From Thalassotalea_B piscium_A (GTDB taxonomy: Bacteria; Pseudomonadota; Gammaproteobacteria; Enterobacterales; Alteromonadaceae), in assembly GCA_049347715.1 (NCBI GenBank), contig CP186339.1, positions 372,001 through 436,000 of the forward strand: a DNA stretch of 64,000 nucleotides, given 5' to 3'. Position 1 is the stretch's first letter, and every line of letters begins with the position of its first letter. The notes under the pieces were generated by a model that was given only the letters and a program-made list of their open reading frames with translations, did no database searches and was not told where the DNA came from. The translations under genes and the position numbers were made by a program. Below, one piece after another: positions 54,549 through 61,509 of this stretch.

Positions 54549-54636
54549 TCTTGATGATTATCGACAACATTGGGTTCCATGGGTTTATTCAGGCATACCG
54601 TCGTCGATAATTAATTATGATAGTCAATCAGTAGAA

Positions 54637-55212
54637 TTAAGATTGTTTCTTAAATCGACGTGATGCTAAACCAATCATTCCTAATGCAAAAATAGCAAGT
54701 GTAGTTGGTTCTGGTACAGGTTGAGTAACACCAACCGCTGCAACACTCCATCCTTGCGTAGCAGATACCGTGGTATAAGTGTTTTGGCCTAATGTGTTCA
54801 CAAACTGCCAATCTCCATACACATAAGCTGCGGAGCTGGTTCCATAATTATCAGTTCGTGTGCCGCCGTCCGTTCCGTAGACATCGGCCTTAAGCGTTCC
54901 TGTATCATCAGTGCTGAAAATGACTGAGGTCCCGTACCAATTGTCGGGGATGTCCAACCGATAGGTGCCGATTTCTATATACCCATTTAATAAATCACTC
55001 GCTCTCCAGGCGCCGTTATACAAACCAGTACCATTATCGTCTGCGTATATCCCTACGTTGACTATCGCGCCGGCGGTTATGTTTGAGTCCTCAGAGCTGG
55101 AAACCGTACCGGAATTTGTGAATAAAATAAGACCGGCATTTGCAATATTACATGATAAAGTTAATGATAACATTAGAGCAGCAGAAGCCACTTTTAAAAA
55201 TTTAAATTTCAT
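54637..55212 (-). CDS. PEP-CTERM sorting-domain protein
   Basis: The 191-residue protein has a signal peptide (about residues 1-27, ending NIANA) and a C-terminal sorting signal: PVPEPTTLAIFALGMIGLAS followed by the basic RRFKKQS. PEP-CTERM proteins are processed by exosortase and exported to the cell surface or exopolysaccharide matrix. The middle is rich in Gly, Thr and Asn, with no recognised domain. The matching exosortase would be elsewhere in the genome. Confidence 0.9.
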   Translation of the reverse strand: MKFKFLKVASAALMLSLTLSCNIANAGLILFTNSGTVSSSEDSNITAGAIVNVGIYADDNGTGLYNGAWRASDLLNGYIEIGTYRLDIPDNWYGTSVIFSTDDTGTLKADVYGTDGGTRTDNYGTSSAAYVYGDWQFVNTLGQNTYTTVSATQGWSVAAVGVTQPVPEPTTLAIFALGMIGLASRRFKKQS

Positions 55213-55953
55213 TTGACATTCCTTTTTATACCTTTATCAGCGTTGATAGCAGGTGATTATCTATATAAAGCAAAAAATACACCAAAAATATAAAAAAAAT
55301 AAATTCAATGCCTTGCAATATCAATCAACATTTCTTAGTTGATAACTGTAAAGAAATCTGACACAACAAGTCTCATTAATTGGTTGATTTGATGACATAC
55401 TAATGACAAGCTTTAATTTGAATAAGTTTTAGTATAAAGGCGTCATTAGATGATGGGGTATTATCTAAGAATTACCCTAATCATTGAAATATTCGATTTA
55501 AACTAACTAGAACACATATTTCAGTAGTGTTATTTATTAAAAGTCTGTGGTGCGAAATGCTGTTAATTACTATATAGAAACCACTACAAACCAGTCAAAT
55601 CAACACCTTTACACCACCTAGCACTGACTTTTAATCCGTTGGTTTGATATGTTATTTGCTGGTATCGCTGCAGGATCAAGATGTTGATTTTAAACGACAA
55701 ACTATATTTTTTGATATTGACGGATTTCGAATAAAACAAGGTGATTAAACTTAATAAATGCGTACTAACGGAGTTTTATCCGTTGTTACTAATTTTAACT
55801 CCACAGTCGGCTTTGAGCTTAAACCCGGCCCATAAACAAACAGTAAACTTTGGTTAGAATAACCTTATATTTGATCGTGGATTCACAAAAAATTTACGTC
55901 GGCTTTTGGCTAATTTTTGACATTAGGAGCAACCACTAGCTAACGTCAGCAAA
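55213..55953. other. Long non-coding stretch between the PEP-CTERM gene and the segment B right end
   Basis: These 740 bases have no convincing reading frame on either strand. The first 200 presumably carry the promoter of the PEP-CTERM gene. A short stem TAACGGAG / CTCCGTTA-like pair is seen near 55765, but I give it no function. Confidence 0.4.
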
Positions 55954-56148
55954 GCGCCTAAGCAGGCATTGAGTAGAAACAAATATAAACTCTGTGTTGG
56001 AATAGTGGTGAACCACGATGCTTGTTTTTAACAAAATTTTTATTTCTTAAATTCCAAGAGGCTCTATCATTTTAGGGGTATAAAGTGGGGTGCAAATAAA
56101 ACCTCCCATATAAATACTACTTTAAAAACCAAACGATAAGTTATCAAT
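55954..56148 (+). mobile_element. Right-end region of segment B
   Basis: CCTAAGCAGGCATTGAGTAG near 55957 is related to the motifs at 53871 and 60359. A 57-bp block beginning CTCTGTGTTGGAAT at 55990 recurs at 60396 with three changes. The box GGGGTATAAAGTGGGGTGC lies at 56075. At the usual 71-72 bp from the box there is GGGATGCATAGCATGG instead of the groEL tail, so this insertion faces a diverged or different target. Confidence 0.6.
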
Positions 56149-56237
56149 GGGATGCATAGCATGGATTCTAGTTGTTTTAATTACCCAATAAACTGAAACT
56201 ATAATATCAAGTTTCGCTTTTTTATTTTGATACTAAA

Positions 56238-56272
56238 CAAGTTTTAAACTTGAATTACACGCATATCATGCG
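56238..56272. promoter_or_regulatory. Two short palindromes in front of the toxin-antitoxin genes
   Basis: CAAGTTTTAAACTTG (56238-56252) is a perfect palindrome around one base, and CGCATATCATGCG (56260-56272) is a 5-3-5 inverted repeat. They lie 36-70 bases before the antitoxin ATG and are plausible autoregulatory sites for a ParD-type antitoxin. Confidence 0.5.
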
Positions 56273-56307
56273 CATAATACAATCAATAAATGATTGGAGT
56301 ATTAACA

Positions 56308-56583
56308 ATGAATATTACTTTGGGTAAAGAGTTCGAACGAAGAATTACTGAAAAAGTGTCTGATGGTTTATATACCTCAGCAAGTGAAGTGATCCGCGAT
56401 GGTTTGAGACTATTATTTGAAAAAGACGTTGCTAAAAACCAACAACTTGAAATATTGCGCGAAGAAGTGGCTAAAGGGTTTAAACAGCTAGCAGCTGGTG
56501 AAACATCCAAGCACAGTGTGATGGATATATTTGAACAAGCCTCTCTTTCAGTAGCAAACAAGAATAATGATGCCAAGTTATAA
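56308..56583 (+). CDS. parD: ParD-type antitoxin (ribbon-helix-helix)
   Basis: I place the start at 56308 (MNITLGKEFERRITEKVSDG), nine bases after a GGAG. A frame start six codons earlier lacks such a site. The 91-residue protein has the ParD/CC2985 pattern: an N-terminal strand, then YTSASEVIRDGLRLLFEKD, followed by a charged tail that would wrap the toxin. It overlaps the toxin gene by 14 bases, typical of a coupled toxin-antitoxin pair. Confidence 0.88.
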   Translation: MNITLGKEFERRITEKVSDGLYTSASEVIRDGLRLLFEKDVAKNQQLEILREEVAKGFKQLAAGETSKHSVMDIFEQASLSVANKNNDAKL

Positions 56584-56860
56584 GCTATCTCCATTAGCCG
56601 AAGAGGATTTATTCAAAATAATTTCAACAACAATTGAATCTTGGGGAAGCGCACAGGCAAAGGTATATGCTCAAACCATAGACTCAGCCTTATTGAAACT
56701 AGCTCAATACCCTGACTTCGGTAGGGAAAGAAGTGATATTTATAATGGAGCTAGGAGCTTTCCTGTAGAAAAGCATATTGTGTTTTATCAAATCAGTGAT
56801 AACGGTATTGATGTTGCTCGTATTCTTTATCAGCGCATGGATCCATCAAAACACTTCTAA
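56570..56860 (+). CDS. parE: ParE/RelE-type toxin
   Basis: The 96-residue product from ATG at 56570 (MPSYKLSPLAEEDLFKIIST) matches the RelE/ParE fold: YAQTIDSALLKLAQYPDFGR, then ARSFPVEKHIVFYQISDNGI and ARILYQRMDP. ParE toxins poison DNA gyrase; RelE toxins cut mRNA. The lack of clear RelE catalytic residues and the ParD partner favour ParE. The pair could stabilise the surrounding segment against loss. Confidence 0.88.
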   Translation: MPSYKLSPLAEEDLFKIISTTIESWGSAQAKVYAQTIDSALLKLAQYPDFGRERSDIYNGARSFPVEKHIVFYQISDNGIDVARILYQRMDPSKHF

Positions 56861-56943
56861 TCTTACTTTGGTAAGATTTTAATCACATAAAATTAAATTT
56901 TTTAATTTAAATTCAACAGGTTAAACCCAGCAGTAAATGAACA

Positions 56944-57016
56944 GGGGTATAAAGTGGGGTATCACTGGCTTTACCCATATAACTATTCCAATAAAAACAA
57001 TTAGATATCATCTATA
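56944..57016 (+). mobile_element. Right-end box of segment C
   Basis: GGGGTATAAAGTGGGGTATC at 56944-56963 is identical to the box at 54080. GGTATAAAG is 72 bases from the GGGCGG of the split groEL-tail copy at 57018. The 350 bases between the toxin gene and the HNH fragment hold only this box, the copy 3 tail and a terminator at 57173. Confidence 0.65.
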
Positions 57017-57032
57017 TGGGCGGCATGATGTA
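57017..57032 (+). repeat. groEL-tail repeat, copy 3: 5' half only, stop codon split
   Basis: TGGGCGGCATGATGTA matches groEL up to the second base of its stop codon and then stops matching. The missing continuation ATAGATTTTAAATC is found at 58076, so copies 3 and 4 are the two halves of one tail separated by an intron relic. Confidence 0.8.
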
Positions 57033-57172
57033 ATTTATGCTTGTCTAAATCCTTAATTACTTCGTTGCTGTTTCGCTCACATACAAACACACGAATGCTT
57101 CGCTGACAGCGCCTTGTACTAAATGATTTATTCGGCGCATAAATAGCATTAGCTATTCAACGCTTTAAATAT

Positions 57173-57197
57173 AAAAACCTGCTTCGGCAGGTTTTTT
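57173..57197 (+). terminator. Strong terminator inside the intron relic
   Basis: AAAAACCTGC-TTCG-GCAGGTTTTTT is a stable stem with a UUCG-type loop and T run. It does not belong to intron structure and marks the DNA that replaced the intron 5' part. Confidence 0.8.
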
Positions 57198-57224
57198 GTT
57201 TTCGGGGTAAGTTAAAGCAAATAA

Positions 57225-57515
57225 ATGAAGGTTGAAGTGAAAGCTAACCTCTATGGCTTGTTATCTGAAGATTACTTTGAAAAGTGTCAAGAGCGAGTTT
57301 GGCGAGGTTCAATACAAGGTAAACGAATTTTGTTAATGCTTTGGCTCAGACAGCAGCAATGTTGTCCTATGTGCCGCCATCCAATTACTAAGGTAATAGA
57401 ATGGAATATTCACCATATTGTTGAAAAGGTAAAAGGTGGTAGTGATGAAATGAGTAATTTAGTGTTGGTGCACCCTAATTGTCATAGGCAATCGCACAAC
57501 TGGTCGTCCAGTTGA
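57225..57515 (+). pseudogene. C-terminal fragment of a group II intron reverse transcriptase/maturase (HNH endonuclease)
   Basis: The 96 residues start with the end of the maturase/DNA-binding part (VKANLYGLLSEDYFEKCQER) and continue into the HNH endonuclease: LRQQQCCPMCRHPI with its zinc Cys pair, then WNIHHIVEKVKGGSDEMSNL and LVHPNCHRQSH. The complete protein would have about 550 residues; the reverse transcriptase and most of the X domain are missing. It cannot act alone. Confidence 0.88.
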
Positions 57516-57605
57516 TGTGGTAACTTATCTTAGTTATAATTTACTGGTCGGAGGAGTTGTGTTTTATTCTCTATTAACTTCTACAACTGTTTAAAGGTAT
57601 TTTAA

Positions 57606-57962
57606 ATGAATTATTTACATGTATTGAAGGATGTGAGGGATAAAAGGCTACCTCGTATTGTTGCGAATAGTAGCTATAAAAAATATTCGCAGTTTTGTTT
57701 TTTAGTAGACTACGGCCTAATAGACGCCGTACGTCATACTCCACAAAAAACGGGAATGACTGAATATTTGGATAGCTCGTTAACTGAAATAGGCAGACAA
57801 AGTTTAGATCTGAAGAAATTACCTCAAAAACTTTTGGAATTGATACCGGAAGGGGCAGGGGGAACAAATTGGACGCTAAGCAATAGGCTTTTATCATTTA
57901 ATATTATTGTAGCTGTTGTTGCTGTTTTAGTTACAGTCGTAGCAACTTTTTACTTCAAGTAA
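57606..57962 (+). CDS. Unknown small tail-anchored protein inside the intron relic
   Basis: The 118-residue frame lies between the HNH fragment and domain V, in the place of intron domain IV. Residues 1-90 are soluble and basic (MNYLHVLKDVRDKRLPRIVA, then SQFCFLVDYGLIDAVRH), and 94-116 form one hydrophobic helix (NIIVAVVAVLVTVVATFYF) ending in a Lys. No family recognised. It ends 40 bases before domain V. It is either cargo acquired by the intron or a chance frame; AAAGGTATTTTAAATG gives a weak ribosome-binding site. Confidence 0.5.
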   Translation: MNYLHVLKDVRDKRLPRIVANSSYKKYSQFCFLVDYGLIDAVRHTPQKTGMTEYLDSSLTEIGRQSLDLKKLPQKLLELIPEGAGGTNWTLSNRLLSFNIIVAVVAVLVTVVATFYFK

Positions 57963-58002
57963 AGTCGCTGGTCTGTACTCAGGTACTAACTTATAAAGGC
58001 TT

Positions 58003-58075
58003 GAGCCGTATGCGGGGAAATTCGCACGTACGGTTCTTAGGGGAGGGGGCTAGTAATAGCTGCTCCTTACCCGAC
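58003..58075 (+). ncRNA. Group II intron domains V and VI
   Basis: Domain V (58003-58036) is 34 bases, the canonical length: GAGCCGTA pairs with TACGGTTC, a CG bulge follows, TGCG pairs with CGCA, and the tip is a GAAA-type loop. The AGC catalytic triad is intact. Domain VI follows (GGGGAGGGGGCTAG...), with a candidate branch-point A seven bases from the end in TTACCCGAC. These are the catalytic hallmarks of a group II intron. Confidence 0.9.
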
Positions 58076-58171
58076 ATAGATTTTAAATCTATAACTGAAG
58101 CTCTAACCGTTTAAACGAAAGCCTGAATAGTGATATTCAGGCTTTTTTATTGGTTATTGAGGGTCTCTAAT
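58076..58171 (+). repeat. groEL-tail repeat, copy 4: 3' half with left-end type beta
   Basis: ATAGATTTTAAATC, the spacer and the groEL terminator directly follow the intron 3' end. After the terminator, TTGGTTATTGAGGGTCTC and AATAAGCTCA match the flank of copy 5 and differ from the flank of copies 1 and 2. This half plus copy 3 makes one complete tail. Confidence 0.85.
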
Positions 58172-58228
58172 AAGCTCAAAGCCGACAGTGTAGTTCATCT
58201 CAGAATGCTAATTGATGCTACAAAACGA

Positions 58229-58420
58229 TCAGTTTTTGAGAATTAAATTTTCTCCTACAACGGGACGACAGCGGCTAATTACACTTTTATGTCTCACTGT
58301 TTTTTTACAAGTCTGATTCTCTTCATCTTGTTTTACTACCGATTGTTCGTAATCAGAATGTTAAAAATTACTACAACCTGAGAGAAGAATGCTAACTAGT
58401 ACTAGCGTATATTTTTTCAT
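58229..58420 (-). pseudogene. Small lipoprotein gene with an in-frame stop
   Basis: From ATG at 58420 (TAGGAATACTTA upstream) the frame reads MKKYTLVLVSILLSGCSNF, a lipoprotein signal with lipobox LSGC, and then TAA. The same frame continues without interruption as HSDYEQSVVKQDEENQTCKK, TVRHKSVISRCRPVVGENLI and LKN to a TGA at 58229, 64 codons in all. The intact continuation suggests a recent nonsense mutation in a 63-residue lipoprotein. A 19-residue product is the alternative. Confidence 0.6.
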
Positions 58421-58564
58421 TAAGTATTCCTAAGCGATAAGTTAGTATCTTGTACACCGAACGGTATACAGCCTGATAATTTTAAAACAACCTGTTCAAT
58501 TAAAATCAGGCATTACCTGTAGTGTTTGAGAGCACTTTATTTTAGTGCTCTCCGTTAAATAGTA

Positions 58565-59170
58565 TTAAGCGTCTACAAAAATAACTTCACCGTTAATAAA
58601 ACCATCTACCGAACGTTCAAACGCTTTACCAACTAACTTCCCTGGTACGGGTTCAAAGCCAGGCATCATTTCTCCGTATACATCCCATGCTTCAGCTAAT
58701 ACCGTGGGGTTAACGACATTAATACGGGTATTTCTTGGCATTTCTAATGAAACAATTTTTACAAAAGTATCAATTGCACCGCTTGTCGTTGCATCAGCAA
58801 TGGCAAATGGAATGGGTTTAGTATTTAAAATACCACTAATTAAAGTAAATGAGCCTGCATCTGAGATGTATTCTTGTCCAATTCGCACTAAATTTATTTG
58901 CCCCATCATTTTACTCATCACGGTGGTCATCCATTGTGCTTCAGTCATTTCTGCAAATGTAGCGTATTCACAAAAACCAACCGTATTCACTACGGCATCG
59001 AAATGACCAACTGTTTCATATAAATCTCTTATAGATTGTTCATTGGTAATATCAACAATATGGTCAACATTACCAGAGCGTCCTGCTGTAATAACCTTGT
59101 GGTTGCCTAAACCTGTTAATGCCGCTTGACCCATTTTTCCTAACGCACCGATTAAAATAACTGTTTTCAT
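58565..59170 (-). CDS. Short-chain dehydrogenase (short SDR)
   Basis: I choose ATG at 59170 (MKTVILIGALGKMGQAALTG) over 59242 because AGAGAGAATCAA precedes it. The 201-residue protein has a Rossmann start GALGKMGQAAL and VVNTVGFCEYATF in place of NNAG. The segment FTLISGILNTKPIPFAIADA lacks a clear YxxxK motif, so catalysis is uncertain. Similar short SDRs are often found beside LysR genes. It is divergent from the LysR gene at 59339, its probable regulator. Confidence 0.78.
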   Translation of the reverse strand: MKTVILIGALGKMGQAALTGLGNHKVITAGRSGNVDHIVDITNEQSIRDLYETVGHFDAVVNTVGFCEYATFAEMTEAQWMTTVMSKMMGQINLVRIGQEYISDAGSFTLISGILNTKPIPFAIADATTSGAIDTFVKIVSLEMPRNTRINVVNPTVLAEAWDVYGEMMPGFEPVPGKLVGKAFERSVDGFINGEVIFVDA

Positions 59171-59338
59171 TTGATTCTCTCTCTTAACTTCTATCAATTT
59201 GGTTAAACTGATTTGATGGAGAGAGTGTAAACACCATGCCAAACAAATAGAAACAAAGAGTTTTTGTTAGTGATACAAGAAAATATGGTTATGTGTTAGA
59301 TTGTCGGAGACTGTAGGCAAAAGTAATGGCAAATACAT

Positions 59339-60223
59339 ATGAGTAAGTTAGACCGATTAGATCTTAAACAATTAAGAGTATTTCAGGCCCTCATTCAAGA
59401 ACAAAACGCATCAAAAGCAGCCAACCAGTTAGGCTTAACTCAACAAGCTGTCAGTGAGCATCTAAAAAAGTTACGTGATGTTTTTGATGATAGATTATTT
59501 CTGAGAAAAACGAATGGCTTTGTACCAACGCCATTTGCTGAAAGCTTATCTATAGGTGTAGACAAACTGCTAAATGATTTTACCGCACTTTTATCACCGA
59601 AAAGTTTTGATCCTAAAACAATCACAGGCACTTTTGTCATTGCTGCGACCGATTATGCACAACAGGTTGTATTACCGTCATTAATATCTTTGCTCAGAAA
59701 AGAATCCCCTAAGCTGATGATAATCGTTCGTGATTTTGAGTTAGACAAAGTTAATGAGTTAATGGAAAGTGGAAAAGTTAATTTAGCAATCGCATTTCCT
59801 GACTATATTCCAGATAACTATCCAACCGTAAAGCTTTTTGAAGAGCACCATATATGTGTTGCCTCACCCAATGCATCTATCGCACATAAAAGCCCTACTC
59901 TTGCTGAAATTGCGAGTTACCCAAGCATTATTGCTTCGCCTTCACGGCCAAATTTTAAAGGTTCTATTGATGATTGGTTCAAGAAGTTTGGTCTAAAACG
60001 AAATGTTGTAGTATCTGCACCATGCTTCTCTGTCGTACCAATGTATTTAGAAACTACCGATTCAATCGCTTTCTTGCCTTCACGAGCGATAACAGGCTTA
60101 GATTTAATAGAGATTAAGCTTGAAGAATCACCTGATAATTTTGATGTTATCGCTGCTTGGCATCCTCGATATAGTGAAGATGCGCTACAAAAATGGGTAA
60201 TATCACTGTTACAAGTTGAGTAA
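59339..60223 (+). CDS. LysR family transcriptional regulator
   Basis: The 294-residue protein has the LysR helix-turn-helix near residues 10-65 (RLDLKQLRVFQALIQEQNAS, then KAANQLGLTQQAVSEHLKKL, RLFLRKTNGFVPTP) and a substrate-binding domain. It is divergent from the SDR gene (168 bp apart), the usual layout for LysR control of a neighbour. Inducer unknown. Confidence 0.9.
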   Translation: MSKLDRLDLKQLRVFQALIQEQNASKAANQLGLTQQAVSEHLKKLRDVFDDRLFLRKTNGFVPTPFAESLSIGVDKLLNDFTALLSPKSFDPKTITGTFVIAATDYAQQVVLPSLISLLRKESPKLMIIVRDFELDKVNELMESGKVNLAIAFPDYIPDNYPTVKLFEEHHICVASPNASIAHKSPTLAEIASYPSIIASPSRPNFKGSIDDWFKKFGLKRNVVVSAPCFSVVPMYLETTDSIAFLPSRAITGLDLIEIKLEESPDNFDVIAAWHPRYSEDALQKWVISLLQVE

Positions 60224-60358
60224 TAAATCATTTAAATTACCAATGATATGTGCAGATAAGATAGTCGTCACGCATGATGACCTATAGAAAAAAGGTAGCC
60301 AACATCAACTAAGCTAACTTTAAAATCTAGCCAAAGCGATTACATGAATGTCGGCAAT

Positions 60359-60563
60359 GGTGGCTATGCAGACAATGAGTCGTAGTAATTTTAGACTCTG
60401 TGTTGGAATGGTGGTGAACCACGATGTTTGTTTTTAACAAAGTTTTTATTTTATTATTTTTCAACAGCTTAACTAAGTCACTTGAGTTGTCGCGGTATAA
60501 TGTGGGGTATCCCACTTAGCGAGTTATATTTTTTAACTAATTATCAGTCGTTTAGACTGGGAG
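60359..60563 (+). mobile_element. Right-end region of segment D
   Basis: GGTGGCTATGCAGACAATGA at 60359 matches 53871 with one change. The 57-bp block at 60396 matches 55990 with three changes and holds the small hairpin GTGGTGAACCAC. The box GCGGTATAATGTGGGGTATC lies at 60492, and 71 bases separate GGTATAA from the groEL-tail GGGCGG. This is the most complete right end in the window. Confidence 0.7.
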
Positions 60564-60691
60564 TGGGCGGCATGATGTAATAGATTTTAAATCTATAACT
60601 GAAGCTTTAACCGTTTAAACGAAAGCCTGAATAGCGATATTCAGGCTTTTTTATTGGTTATTGATGGTCTCTAATAAGCTCATTGTTGCAG
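60564..60691 (+). repeat. groEL-tail repeat, copy 5 with left-end type beta
   Basis: TGGGCGGCATGATGTAA, the palindrome, spacer and terminator match the true groEL end with two changes (GAAGCTTTAACC and AGCGATATTC). The flank TTGGTTATTGATGGTCTC matches copy 4. The next 225 bases up to the gene at 60917 show nothing recognisable. Confidence 0.9.
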
Positions 60692-60916
60692 TGGGATTTA
60701 AGCTCTTCAGGCTATACATCTTTTTGTTTTATTTGATAATAACTGTTGAATGTTGGACTGTTATTGGAGCTAGATAATCCTAATCAGTTAAGTTTTTAAT
60801 GTTTGCTATGTATCTATAAACTTAGATACTATGACTCGATCTGGGTAATCTGATTCAGAAACGAAAATTAACACAAATAAACGTCTAGTAGAGACCTTTA
60901 TTTTTAAGGACTAGGA

Positions 60917-61393
60917 ATGACATTGACAGAAATTAAAGACGTTTTTGAGTTAATCGCTTATATAGTGACTATATTTGGTTTTCCAATTGCTATCTATATT
61001 TTTTATTTGGAAAGAGAAAGAGAACGAGCTGAAATTAAAGCGCAAGCCTTAGCGCAGTCTTCAGATAGATACGTTGAATTTTTAACTTTATCTTTGAATT
61101 ATCCTCGCCTTGATATTTTTTCAGTCCCGACAGTCAATAAATATGAATTAACAGCTGAAGAAGTTCGAATTGAAAGCTCTTTGATATCTATGCTTATCGA
61201 TATGTTCGAGAGAGCTTACCTAATGTATCATATAGAACAGAAGTGCATTCATCAATCGCAATGGAATGGCTGGGTAGGTACAATTCAGTCTTACTGTTCT
61301 AGAGGTAACTTTAAACGTGAGTGGGAAATTGTAGGTACTCAATTTGATACAAATTTTTATTCTTTTATGCAAAATTTGATCAACGAAAAGTAA
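60917..61393 (+). CDS. Unknown single-pass membrane protein
   Basis: The 158-residue protein has one N-terminal helix (about residues 8-30: ELIAYIVTIFGFPIAIYIFY) followed by the charged LERERERAEIKAQALAQ. The rest is soluble and helical, with several Trp and Tyr in its last third. Proteins of this shape are seen beside mobile elements and phages; I recognise no domain. AAGGACTAGGA precedes the ATG. Confidence 0.7.
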   Translation: MTLTEIKDVFELIAYIVTIFGFPIAIYIFYLERERERAEIKAQALAQSSDRYVEFLTLSLNYPRLDIFSVPTVNKYELTAEEVRIESSLISMLIDMFERAYLMYHIEQKCIHQSQWNGWVGTIQSYCSRGNFKREWEIVGTQFDTNFYSFMQNLINEK

Positions 61394-61509
61394 AAAATTA
61401 GGTAATGTTTAAAAACGTTTTTCTTTGCCCTGAACTTTGTTCATTTTACTTTTTATTAATTAGGCTTCTGCATTAGAATATTTATGGTACTTGTTTAAGA
61501 AATATTCTA

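Larger units (their letters stand above)
57033..58075 (+). mobile_element. Decayed group II intron inserted in a groEL stop codon (TA^A)
   Basis: The 3' part is clear: an HNH endonuclease fragment of the intron-encoded protein (57225-57515), then domain V and VI RNA (58003-58075) ending in GAC before ATAGATTTT. The 5' part is missing: no GTGYG start follows TGGGCGGCATGATGTA, and most of the reverse transcriptase is absent. Instead about 170 bases of unrelated DNA with a terminator (57173) fill the gap. The exon halves fit a single insertion between the second and third bases of TAA, the target known for a group II intron in Azotobacter groEL. Confidence 0.85.

Noticed and set aside
53850..56000. 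Sequences such as GCGCCTAAGCAGGCATT that look like integron attC ends
   Set aside because: The inverted core pairs RYYYAAC and GTTRRRY with a matching left half could not be found, and no integrase gene is in the window. I report the motif as a shared right end instead.
57033..57205. The intron 5' end directly after the split groEL tail
   Set aside because: The sequence lacks the GTGYG start and domain I features and contains an independent terminator, so it is replacement DNA.
60327..60515. Minus-strand frame of 62 codons rich in His
   Set aside because: It lies over the conserved right-end repeats; its codons follow the repeat sequence rather than a protein.
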